Shown here: positions 23,872-30,683 of the stretch, one piece after another
How the letters are laid out: every line of letters starts with the position of its first letter
How positions within the stretch are numbered: the stretch's first letter is position 1
Assembly: GCA_910585245.1 (NCBI GenBank)
Contig: CAJUCO010000029.1
Location: 1-30,683, forward strand
Length of the DNA stretch: 30,683 nt
Source of the DNA: an uncultured Oscillibacter sp.
Lineage (GTDB): Bacteria; Bacillota; Clostridia; Oscillospirales; Oscillospiraceae
Direction: 5' to 3'
The notes under the pieces: generated by a model
Databases searched by the model: none
The model's input: the letters and a program-made list of their open reading frames with translations, nothing else
Told to the model about the DNA's origin: nothing
Translations under genes and position numbers: made by a program

Positions 23872-24942
23872 TCAAATACGGGAACGGATCTCCGCCCCCA
23901 TGGCCTTGCAGCCCAGGAGTTTTCCCCCCTCATCCAAGATATCGCCACAGCGGAAGCCCGCTTTTAGCGTTTGGTCCACAGCGGACTCCACCGCATCGGC
24001 CTCCGCAGCCATATCAAAGCTATAGCGCAGCAACATGGCCGCCGCCAGGATAGTGCCAATGGGGTTGGCTTTGTCCTGTCCGGCGATGTCCGGAGCGGAG
24101 CCGTGGATGGGCTCGTAGAGGCCCCGGGTTCCCTCCCCCATGCTGGAAGAGGGAATCATGCCGATGGAGCCGGTAATCTGGCTGGCCTCGTCGGAGAGGA
24201 TGTCCCCGAAGAGGTTCTCCGTCACAATCACATCAAACTGGCTGGGGTCCCGGACAATCTGCATGGCGGCATTGTCCACGTACATATGGAGAAGCTCCAC
24301 GTCCGGATACTCCTTCCCCACCTCTTCCACCGTCTTTCGCCACAGCCGGGAGGTGTCCAGCACGTTGGCCTTGTCGATGGAGGTCACCCGTCCCCGGCGC
24401 TTCCGGGCCATGTCAAAGGCCACATGGGCCACCCGGCGGACCTCGTGCTCACTGTAGGCGCACACGTCCACAGCCTTAAGTTCGCCGTCCACCTCGGAGG
24501 TGGTGTGCTCGCCAAAATACATACCTCCGATCAGCTCCCGGACCACCACAAAGTCGATGCCCCTGGCGGCGATGTCCGCCCGGAGAGGACAGGCGGCCGA
24601 GAGATCGGAGAACATCCGGGCAGGCCGGATATTGGTGTAAAGCCCCATAGAGGACCGGAGCTTCAAAAGGCCCCGCTCCGGCCGGTTGGCGGAGGGCTGG
24701 GCGTCCCATTTGGGCCCTCCCACGGCCCCCAGCAGCACACTGTCACAGGCAAGGCAGGTCTCCAAACTGGAATCCGGCAGGGGCACGCCAAATTCGTCAA
24801 TGGCGCAGCCGCCCATGGGGGCTTCTTTGTAGGTGAAGGTATGGCCGAACTTCTCCGCCACGGCGTCCAGCACGCCCATGGCCTCCCTCACAATTTCGGG
24901 GCCGATGCCGTCGCCCCGGATAACGGCAATGGTTTTGTTCAT
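23872..24942 (-). CDS. leuB: 3-isopropylmalate dehydrogenase (LeuB)
   Basis: LeuB oxidatively decarboxylates 3-isopropylmalate in leucine synthesis, using NAD. The 356-residue protein has the start IAVIRGDGIGPEIV, the substrate loop LKLRSSMGLYTNIRPAR, VVRELIGGMYFGEH and YVDNAAMQI. The metal/NAD region reads NLFGDILSDEASQITGSIGM and PIHGSAPDIAGQDKANP. The ATG at 24942 overlaps the leuD stop as ATGA; the frame is open upstream but not LeuB-like. It is the last gene of the operon. Confidence 0.97.
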   Translation of the reverse strand: MNKTIAVIRGDGIGPEIVREAMGVLDAVAEKFGHTFTYKEAPMGGCAIDEFGVPLPDSSLETCLACDSVLLGAVGGPKWDAQPSANRPERGLLKLRSSMGLYTNIRPARMFSDLSAACPLRADIAARGIDFVVVRELIGGMYFGEHTTSEVDGELKAVDVCAYSEHEVRRVAHVAFDMARKRRGRVTSIDKANVLDTSRLWRKTVEEVGKEYPDVELLHMYVDNAAMQIVRDPSQFDVIVTENLFGDILSDEASQITGSIGMIPSSSMGEGTRGLYEPIHGSAPDIAGQDKANPIGTILAAAMLLRYSFDMAAEADAVESAVDQTLKAGFRCGDILDEGGKLLGCKAMGAEIRSRI

Positions 24943-25439
24943 ACGCCCGCCGCCTTTCCGGCCTTCAAAGAGGCCATGAGTCCGCCCTTTTCGATCATGT
25001 CCTTGATAAACGGCGGGAAGGGCTCCGCCTGATAGGTCTCGTTTTTCGTGAGGTTGGTGATCACGCCGGTATCGAAGTCCACCGCCACCTGGTCCCCGTC
25101 GGAGATGCCGGAGCTTGCCCCGGGGCACTCCAAAATGGCAAGGCCGATGTTGATGGCGTTGCGGTAGAAAATCCGGGCAAAGGTGGCCGCGATGACGCAG
25201 CTGACTCCGCTGGCTTTGATGGCGATGGGGGCGTGCTCCCGGGAGGAGCCGCAGCCGAAGTTCACGCCCGCCACCATCACATCGCCGGGTTTCACCGTCT
25301 GGACGAAGTTCCGGTCAATGTCCTCCATGCAGTGAGCGGCCAGCTCCTTATGGTCCGGGGTATTCAAATAGCGGGCGGGGATGATGACGTCCGTGTCCAC
25401 GTGATCCCCATATTTATGGACGGTTCCCTGTACGTTCAT
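24939..25439 (-). CDS. leuD: 3-isopropylmalate dehydratase small subunit (LeuD)
   Basis: LeuD is the swivel-domain partner of LeuC and isomerises 2- to 3-isopropylmalate. The 166-residue protein has the family motifs YGDHVDTDVIIPARYL and VNFGCGSSREHAP. The ATG at 25439 has GAGG 7 bases upstream; a TTG two codons earlier is less likely. It is separated from leuC by a methyltransferase gene, and its stop overlaps the leuB start. Confidence 0.96.
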   Translation of the reverse strand: MNVQGTVHKYGDHVDTDVIIPARYLNTPDHKELAAHCMEDIDRNFVQTVKPGDVMVAGVNFGCGSSREHAPIAIKASGVSCVIAATFARIFYRNAINIGLAILECPGASSGISDGDQVAVDFDTGVITNLTKNETYQAEPFPPFIKDMIEKGGLMASLKAGKAAGV

Positions 25440-25498
25440 ATTCAAACCTCTTTCTTATGCTTCTTAAAGAATAACAACGAAGCGCTCTTTTCCATCCG

Positions 25499-26257
25499 TC
25501 ACGCCGCCGGTTTAACGGCTTTGCACCGGAGCCGGACATAATCCGCATACCAAGTTCCGTCACGGTACAAAACCTCCCGCAACTCCTCCACGGTCAAGCG
25601 GATGATTTCCTCGCAAAGATCCGGAGGGACACCCTCAAAGGGCGCTTTTACAAACATCCGAATCCACTCATAAAGGCCGTCTTCGCCTTTCAGCCTGGTG
25701 GGCCTGTCCACCAGCAGCGCGGTTTTCACGAGAAATCCGCCCCGCTCCAGAAAAGTGGCGTACTCCCCCACCGTCGGGAAATAAAAAGGCATTTGATACG
25801 TCAGCTCTCGCCTTGCGAAGGCCCTGCCCAGCGCGCCGTGGATCAAAGCGTTGTTTCCGTATCCGCCAAACTCAAAAACAAACTGCCCTTGCGGTTTCAG
25901 CGTGTCGTAAACCCGGGCAATCATGTCCGCCTGCTTCTCCCGGTCAATCCAATGAAACACCGCGTTGGAAAACACAACGTCATACTGCCTGTCCATCCGG
26001 AGGTTCACGGCGTCCGCCTGGGTAAAGCGCAGCTCCGGGTAACGGGCCCGGGCCACCTGGAGCAGCTCGCCGGACGCGTCGGCGCCCTCCGCATCATAGC
26101 CCCGCTGGGAAAGCTCCTTTGTCAGCGCGCCGTTGCCACAGCCAAGGTCCAGCGCCGACAGCTTCTCTCCTTCAATCAGGTCCAAAAGAGAGCTGCCGTA
26201 CTGGTGGACAAAGGCAAAATCATGGGTGTATTTTTCCGCGTCCCAATGGATGTTCAT
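25499..26257 (-). CDS. Class I SAM-dependent methyltransferase inside the leucine operon
   Basis: A 252-residue Rossmann methyltransferase of the trans-aconitate methyltransferase-like group. Motif I is ALDLGCGNGALTKELSQRG. An acidic ribose-binding position follows in AEGADAS, then FTQADAVNL and DVVFSNAVFHWI. It starts 6 bases after the leuC stop with no good ribosome binding site, so translation is probably coupled. A 59-base gap precedes leuD. It is not part of the standard pathway. Small-acid methyl ester formation is one possibility: yeast Tmt1 methylates trans-aconitate and 3-isopropylmalate. The substrate here is unknown. Confidence 0.87.
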   Translation of the reverse strand: MNIHWDAEKYTHDFAFVHQYGSSLLDLIEGEKLSALDLGCGNGALTKELSQRGYDAEGADASGELLQVARARYPELRFTQADAVNLRMDRQYDVVFSNAVFHWIDREKQADMIARVYDTLKPQGQFVFEFGGYGNNALIHGALGRAFARRELTYQMPFYFPTVGEYATFLERGGFLVKTALLVDRPTRLKGEDGLYEWIRMFVKAPFEGVPPDLCEEIIRLTVEELREVLYRDGTWYADYVRLRCKAVKPAA

Positions 26258-26263
26258 ACCCGC

Positions 26264-27523
26264 TCACAGCTCATCCGGGTGGGCGATGTGCCCCATGACG
26301 CCGGAGGCGGCGGCCACGGCGGGAGAGGCCAGATACACCTCGCTGTCCACGTGGCCCATGCGGCCCACAAAGTTGCGGTTCGTGGTGGAGACGCAGCGCT
26401 CCCCGGCAGCAAGAATCCCCATGTATCCGCCAAGGCAAGGGCCACAGGTGGGTGTGGAGACAATGCAGCCCGCGTCCAGGAAGATGTCGGTCAGCCCGCG
26501 GTGCATAGCTTCCCGGTAAATGTGCATGGTGGCGGGGATGACGATGCCCCGGACGTCCCGGGCCAGGTGCCGGCCCTTCAAAATGGCGGCGGCGGCCTCC
26601 AGGTCGGGAAGTTGGCCGTTGGTGCAGGAGCCAATGACAATCTGATCGATTTGAATGTCCTTCCCCTCCCGGGCGCTGTGAGCATTTTCAGGGAGGTGGG
26701 GATAGGCTACAGTGCAGTCCACCTGACTCAAATCAATGTCCACGGTCCGCTCATACTCCGCGTCGGCGTCCGCCTCATAGGCGGTCCAGGGGCGGTTCAC
26801 CCGGCCCTCCACATAGACCCTGGTGACATCGTCCACGGGGAATATGCCGTTTTTCGCCCCGGCCTCAATGGCCATGTTAGAGATGGTCAGCCGGTCATAA
26901 ATCGAAAGTTCTCCGACGCCGGGACCGGTGAACTCCAGGGACTGATACCGGGCTCCGTCCACGCCGATCATGCCGATGAGGGTCAAAATCACGTCCTTGC
27001 CGGAGACAAAGGGCCGGAGCTTCCCGGTGAGATTCACCCGGATGGCGGAGGGCACCTTGAACCAGGTCTCCCCCGCCGCCATGGCGGCGCCCATGTCCGT
27101 GGACCCCACGCCGGTGGAGAAGGCCCCCAAAGCCCCGTAGGTGCAGGTGTGGGAGTCCGCGCCGATGACGGCCTCGCCGGGGGCCACCAGGCCCTTTTCC
27201 GGCAGCAGGGCGTGCTCGATGCCCATTTCCCCCACGTCGAAGTAGTTGTCGATGTCAAACCGCCGGGCAAAGGTCCGGCACTGTTTGCACTGGGCGGCGG
27301 CCTTGATGTCCTTGTTGGGGGCAAAGTGGTCCATTACCAGGGCGATTTTGCTCTTGTCAAAGACCTTGTCAAAGCCCGCCGCCTCAAATTCGTTCACCGC
27401 CACGGGGGTGGTGATGTCGTTGCCCAGCACCAGGTCCAGCTTCGCTTGAATGAGCTGCCCCGCCCGGACGGAAGGAAGCCCCGCGTGCTTCGCCAGGATT
27501 TTTTGCGTTTGCGTCATTCCCAT
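26264..27523 (-). CDS. leuC: 3-isopropylmalate dehydratase large subunit (LeuC)
   Basis: LeuC is the [4Fe-4S] aconitase-family subunit of isopropylmalate isomerase. The 419-residue protein has the archaeal/clostridial-type length. Motifs are VMDHFAPNKDIKAA, IGADSHTCTYGALGAFSTGVGSTD and the cluster cysteines in GSCTNG and PTCGPCLGG. The ATG at 27523 has AGGAG 11 bases upstream; a second ATG two codons in is possible. Confidence 0.97.
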   Translation of the reverse strand: MGMTQTQKILAKHAGLPSVRAGQLIQAKLDLVLGNDITTPVAVNEFEAAGFDKVFDKSKIALVMDHFAPNKDIKAAAQCKQCRTFARRFDIDNYFDVGEMGIEHALLPEKGLVAPGEAVIGADSHTCTYGALGAFSTGVGSTDMGAAMAAGETWFKVPSAIRVNLTGKLRPFVSGKDVILTLIGMIGVDGARYQSLEFTGPGVGELSIYDRLTISNMAIEAGAKNGIFPVDDVTRVYVEGRVNRPWTAYEADADAEYERTVDIDLSQVDCTVAYPHLPENAHSAREGKDIQIDQIVIGSCTNGQLPDLEAAAAILKGRHLARDVRGIVIPATMHIYREAMHRGLTDIFLDAGCIVSTPTCGPCLGGYMGILAAGERCVSTTNRNFVGRMGHVDSEVYLASPAVAAASGVMGHIAHPDEL

Positions 27524-27579
27524 TTGTTGTCACGCTCCTTATGAATTCATGAATATCCGCCGGAGAAGTCCGCTTTTAG

Positions 27580-27654
27580 GCCTCGTTTGATAACTGGCGG
27601 AATGCCCAACGGCGAGAGATTTTTTCGCCAATCTTTGACATTTTCAAACAAGGC
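27580..27654 (-). repeat. Inverted repeat between leuA and leuC
   Basis: Directly after the leuA stop, GCCTTGTTTGA on the minus strand pairs with TCAAACGAGGC (27644-27654 and 27580-27590), 11 bp with one G-U. Inside it, GGCGA/TCGCC forms a smaller hairpin. There is no T-run, so it looks like an mRNA stability or processing structure rather than a terminator. Confidence 0.55.
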
Positions 27655-29340
27655 TTAGGACCGCTTGGCCCGGTTGATGGCGGACAGGATGGCCCGGAGA
27701 GGCGCCAGGTTGATGTTATGGCTGAGGCCCACGCCCCAGTACTGCTTGCCGGTACGCCTGTCCTGGAGGAGGATATAGGCCACGCCCTGGGAGTCGGAGC
27801 CGTCGGTAATGGCATGGGAAGTGTAGTCCAGGAAGGTGAAGCGGTCGATTTTCTCCCCTTGAATGGCGTTGAAAAAGGCGTCGATAGGGCCGTTGCCCTC
27901 GCCGGAGACCTCGAACACCGTGTCCGTGTGCCGGAGGGTCCCCTGGAAGGCCACGTGGGAGTGGCCCTCGCTGTCCACGGTCTCCCGGAAGGCGTGCTTG
28001 ATGAGCTGATAGGGCTGCTTCACGTCCACGTACTCCTGGTGGAACAGCTCGTTGATTCGCTCCGGGGCGACCTCCTTGCCCACCTTGTCCGTCTCCACCT
28101 GGACGATGTGGCCAAACTCCGGCTGCATGGACTTGGGCAGGTCGAAGCCGAAGTCGTGCTCCATGATATAGGCCGCGCCGCCCTTGCCGGACTGGGAGTT
28201 GATGCGGATGATGGGTTCGTACTCCCGGCCCACGTCGGCGGGGTCAATGGGGAGATAGGGGATTTCCCAATACTCCGTGCCGGAAGTTTTCATATACTGG
28301 ACGCCCTTGTTGATGGCGTCTTGATGGCTGCCGGAGAAGGCCGTGAAGACCAGCTTGCCCACATAGGGCTGGCGGTCCCCCACGGGCATCTTGGTGCACC
28401 GCTCGAACATCTCCTTGATTTTGTTGATGTTGGAGAAGTTCAGCTCCGGGTCCACGCCCTGGGTGTACATATTCATGGCCAGGGTCACCATGTCCACGTT
28501 TCCGGTGCGCTCCCCGTTGCCAAAGAGGGTGGCCTCCACCCGGTCGGCTCCGGCCAGCAGGCCCATCTCCGTGGTGGCTACGCCGCAGCCCCGGTCATTG
28601 TGGGGATGGAGGGAGATGATGGCCCGGTCCCGGCCGGGGAGCTTGCGGATGAAGTACTCCAGCATATCGGCGAACTGGTTGGGCATACAGTTTTCTACCG
28701 TGGTGGGAAGGTTCAAGATGACCTTCTTTTCCGGCGTGGCGTGGAGGTGCTCCAGCACCGCTTGACAGATTTCCACGGCGTAGTCCATCTCCGTGCCCAT
28801 AAAGGACTCGGGGGAGTACTCGAAGCGGAGGTTCATGCCCCCGGCGATCATGGGTTGGGACATCTCATAGATGAGGTCGGCGGCATCGGTGGCAATTTTG
28901 GTAATGTCGTCGCAGTCCATGTGGAAGACCACCTTGCGCTGGAGGGTGGAGGTGGAGTTGTAGAAATGGAGAATCACATTTTTGGCGCCCCGGATGGCCT
29001 CAAAGGTCTTTTTAATGAGGTGTTCCCGGGCCTGGACCAGCACCTGGATGGTCACGTCATCGGGGATGTGACCCCCCTCGATGAGCTCCCGGCAGATTTC
29101 GTATTCCGTCTCGCTGGCGGAGGGGAAACCAATTTCAATCTCTTTCACGCCGATGTCCACCAGCGTGTGGAAATACTCCAGCTTCTCCGCCAGGTTCATG
29201 GGGTCAATCAGCGCCTGGTTTCCGTCCCGCAGGTCCACAGAGCACCAAACAGGGGCCTTGGTAATCTTCCGGTCCGGCCAGGTGCGGCCCCGAATGGGCT
29301 GGGGCTGGAAGGGAATGTACTTTTCAAATCCGGGTTTCAT
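27655..29340 (-). CDS. leuA: 2-isopropylmalate synthase (LeuA)
   Basis: LeuA condenses acetyl-CoA and 2-ketoisovalerate, the committed step of leucine synthesis. The 561-residue protein is the long form with a C-terminal regulatory domain. The N-terminal TIM barrel has VDLRDGNQALIDPM, IEIGFPSASETE and the metal-site motif SLHPHNDRGCG, then LFGNGERTGNVD. The C-terminal domain includes GEGNGPIDAFFNAI. The ATG at 29340 has AGGAGG 8 bases upstream. It is the first gene of the operon and is controlled by a T-box leader. Confidence 0.97.
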   Translation of the reverse strand: MKPGFEKYIPFQPQPIRGRTWPDRKITKAPVWCSVDLRDGNQALIDPMNLAEKLEYFHTLVDIGVKEIEIGFPSASETEYEICRELIEGGHIPDDVTIQVLVQAREHLIKKTFEAIRGAKNVILHFYNSTSTLQRKVVFHMDCDDITKIATDAADLIYEMSQPMIAGGMNLRFEYSPESFMGTEMDYAVEICQAVLEHLHATPEKKVILNLPTTVENCMPNQFADMLEYFIRKLPGRDRAIISLHPHNDRGCGVATTEMGLLAGADRVEATLFGNGERTGNVDMVTLAMNMYTQGVDPELNFSNINKIKEMFERCTKMPVGDRQPYVGKLVFTAFSGSHQDAINKGVQYMKTSGTEYWEIPYLPIDPADVGREYEPIIRINSQSGKGGAAYIMEHDFGFDLPKSMQPEFGHIVQVETDKVGKEVAPERINELFHQEYVDVKQPYQLIKHAFRETVDSEGHSHVAFQGTLRHTDTVFEVSGEGNGPIDAFFNAIQGEKIDRFTFLDYTSHAITDGSDSQGVAYILLQDRRTGKQYWGVGLSHNINLAPLRAILSAINRAKRS

Positions 29341-29389
29341 AGCGGTGTCCTCCTTGCAGAATATGGTGTCGGATAGGTCAGGGGACAAG

Positions 29390-29665
29390 AAAACGCCCCT
29401 GACTCCTTCGAGTCAGGGGCGTGTCAATCAACACGCGGTACCACCCTGGTTTAGCCGCCGGTTGCCCAACGGCCCTCACAGCCTCAAACAAGGCTCCGGC
29501 CAATAACGAGGCCAGCCGTCTCCGCCTAAACCGGGGGTCTCAGCGGAGCCGCTCGAGGGCCAGTGACGTCCTTCCCCTTCGCGCCGCCTCGCAGCAACCG
29601 GCGGCTCTCTGAAGCATACGGAAAAGAACTTTCTCCCTGTCATCGCGTTTCATGTTTTGCTGTTG
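29390..29665 (-). promoter_or_regulatory. T-box riboswitch upstream of leuA (leucine)
   Basis: T-box leaders sense uncharged tRNA and control transcription readthrough. On the minus strand the conserved 14-base T-box AGGGTGGTACCGCG is at 29434-29447. A stem I apex with AGAGAGCCG and GGTTGCTGCGAGG features lies upstream. A terminator with 12-bp stem CGCCCCTGACTC/GAGTCAGGGGCG and a CTTC loop region follows (29394-29421), then TTTTCTT. A candidate leucine specifier CTC is at 29555-29557, but I could not fold stem I reliably enough to be sure. Confidence 0.93.
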
Positions 29666-29671
29666 GGCTAT

Positions 29672-29700
29672 AAGATACAGGATTTTTCCCGCTTTGTCAA
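29672..29700 (-). promoter_or_regulatory. Promoter of the leucine operon
   Basis: On the minus strand, TTGACA (29695-29700), a 17-base spacer and TATCTT (29672-29677), just upstream of the T-box leader. About 165 bases separate it from the divergent rpsU promoter; that gap holds nothing else I recognise. Confidence 0.8.
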
Positions 29701-29866
29701 TAGAAATTTTCGCTCTCTTCCTCCAGGATTCCGCCGGATAACTTCGTCGTTTTCGCCAAAAGCGCCGGCACAAGCGGGATACAGGCCCATTTTTGGGGGA
29801 AAATCCTCCGGTTTTTCCCCAGGGTTTCGGGGCAGATTAGAAGAAACAGAGATTTTGGAATTTCTC

Positions 29867-29895
29867 TTGACAAGTTTCCTCTAAATCTGTATAAT
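29867..29895 (+). promoter_or_regulatory. Perfect consensus promoter of rpsU
   Basis: TTGACA (29867-29872), a 17-base spacer and TATAAT (29890-29895). Both boxes are exact consensus, as expected for a highly expressed ribosomal protein gene. The leader to the start codon is about 73 bases. Confidence 0.92.
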
Positions 29896-29974
29896 AACGA
29901 TGTTGAAGCCATGTAGTATGGCCCTTAAAGTATCCTGGAATTAGCCGGATACCTCGGAGGGAGGGAAAATATAG

Positions 29975-30157
29975 ATGTCTGAGATCCATGTGAAGGAAAA
30001 TGAATCCATCGACAGCGCGCTGAAGCGTTTCAAGCGCAGCTGCGCCAAGGCTGGTGTTCTGGCCGAGGTCCGGAAGCGGGAGCATTATGAGAGTCCCAGC
30101 GTGAAGCGGCGCAAAAAGTCTGAGGCCGCTCGCAAGAACAAGAAGCGTTTCTATTAA
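29975..30157 (+). CDS. rpsU: 30S ribosomal protein S21
   Basis: The 60-residue basic protein bS21 starts SEIHVKENESIDSALKRFKR and ends in the typical KRRKKSEAARKNKKRFY. It binds the 30S platform and aids mRNA selection. The ATG at 29975 has GGAGGGAGGG upstream. It stands alone with its own promoter; no yqeY gene follows, since an insertion sequence lies downstream. Confidence 0.97.
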   Translation: MSEIHVKENESIDSALKRFKRSCAKAGVLAEVRKREHYESPSVKRRKKSEAARKNKKRFY

Positions 30158-30271
30158 TTCAGGGTCTTGAAAGAGCCGCCGTTTTCAAAAGTCTGGCGGT
30201 CCTAAGGCAGCGCGAAAACTGAAAATTCAGTGTTTTCAAGAGACGGCGTGGCTTCAGTCATGCCGTTTCTG

Positions 30272-30317
30272 AATTGGTTTCGCTTTTCAAACTTTTAATC
30301 TAAAAACGAAACCAATT
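30272..30317. repeat. 11-bp inverted repeat between rpsU and the IS
   Basis: AATTGGTTTCG (30272-30282) and CGAAACCAATT (30307-30317) are perfect inverted copies around 24 AT-rich bases. Other weak hairpins lie at 30176-30200 and 30242-30266. A possible rpsU terminator, GCGG/CCGC then five T, is at 30334-30357, but the stem is short. No gene is visible in 30158-30443. Confidence 0.55.
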
Positions 30318-30428
30318 GTATTTAGAAAGCCTTGCGGTGCAGGCGTTTCCGCTTTTTCATGGTTGGAGCGAGATTTTCAAAAACACGCCAAATGCAAAAC
30401 TAAAACTTTTGCGCCGGTCCGGTATTTA

Positions 30429-30683
30429 GAGCCTATCCCGAAATTAGCGATGAATGCGAATGAGTTTACGCCAGACAATAACAGCGCAGGCAAACTGAAG
30501 CAGAGCCATATAGTTGACAGCTTTCTTCTCATAGCGAACCAGAAGTTTGCGGAAGCGATTGAAAAAAGAGTGAGTCACCTCAACGACCCAGCTGTGTGCG
30601 CAAAAGTCCGGGTTGCGCTCCAACTCCCTCTTCTCCTCACCCCGGGGCCGAATATGCGGAATATATTTGCGCTGTTCAACTGC
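30429..30683 (-). mobile_element. IS5-family-like insertion sequence, partial at window edge
   Basis: The stretch contains the end of a transposase gene and a non-coding margin beginning GAGCCTATCCCG at 30429, which I take as the terminal inverted repeat. TTA at 30426-30428 could be the target duplication, as expected for a TNA-type target. The other end lies outside the window. Confidence 0.75.
30444..30683 (-). CDS. IS5-family transposase, C-terminal part
   Basis: The minus-strand frame runs from the right edge to a TAA at 30444-30446, giving 79 residues. It contains WVVEVTHSFFNRFRKLLVRY, then EKKAVNYMALLQFACAVIVW and a basic end KLIRIHR. This is the typical C-terminus of IS5/IS427-type DDE transposases, where the Glu in WVVE is the last catalytic residue. 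The start is beyond the window. There is no internal stop, so the copy may be intact. Confidence 0.85.
   Translation of the reverse strand, partial: AVEQRKYIPHIRPRGEEKRELERNPDFCAHSWVVEVTHSFFNRFRKLLVRYEKKAVNYMALLQFACAVIVWRKLIRIHR

Noticed and set aside
29540..29773. Open frame in the leuA leader
   Set aside because: It overlaps the T-box leader and the promoter, so the sequence is explained by RNA structure.

Overview
The window looks like a piece of a GC-rich, endospore-forming Clostridia chromosome, most like the Oscillospirales of the gut. This is an inference from several signs: spoIVB and a SpoVD-type PBP with PASTA domains, a MurE carrying the meso-DAP-type DNPR motif, a leucine T-box, a TM1266-type hydrogenase regulator, and strong GGAGG ribosome binding sites. 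Almost everything is on the minus strand. Only a gene tail at the left edge, a DUF3795 gene and rpsU are on the plus strand.

Right to left along the minus strand, the main blocks are as follows. (1) A partial IS5-like element lies at the right edge, next to rpsU with its consensus promoter. (2) A leucine operon, leuA-leuC-methyltransferase-leuD-leuB, is controlled by a T-box. (3) thrC and a GNAT gene form a unit divergent from a DUF3795 gene. (4) alr stands alone. (5) A four-gene unit encodes a TM1266-family regulator and an NMT1/SsuA-type ABC importer, behind a ~190-nt leader that ends in an intrinsic terminator. (6) The rsmD-coaD-coiled-coil operon follows. (7) The dcw division and cell-wall cluster reads mraZ-rsmH-ftsL-spoVD-murE-mraY-ftsW-murG-murA-ftsQ-ftsZ, then spoIVB. 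murF, murD, ftsA and sepF are not in it. The mraZ promoter is followed by phased GTGGGG boxes, the expected MraZ operator. ftsZ also has its own promoter.

Two things stand out. First, a ~160-nt multi-hairpin element occurs twice in opposite orientation (146-308 plus, 23672-23833 minus). In the 131-nt core, all ten differences between copies preserve the predicted structure, including three complete compensatory base-pair swaps. Second, the leader of the TM1266/ABC operon has a strong promoter, a P1-closed two-hairpin domain with a possible loop-loop contact, and a terminator just before the ribosome binding site. That is the layout of a transcriptional riboswitch, but I could not match it to any class I know.

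Stretches over 300 bases without a gene are 49-369 (terminator, repeat copy 1, hairpin), 14911-15281 (mraZ control region and a terminator), 19689-20053 (leader, promoter, a palindrome), 23539-23871 (two terminators and repeat copy 2) and 29341-29974 (T-box leader and two divergent promoters). The 286-base stretch after rpsU (30158-30443) holds only hairpins.
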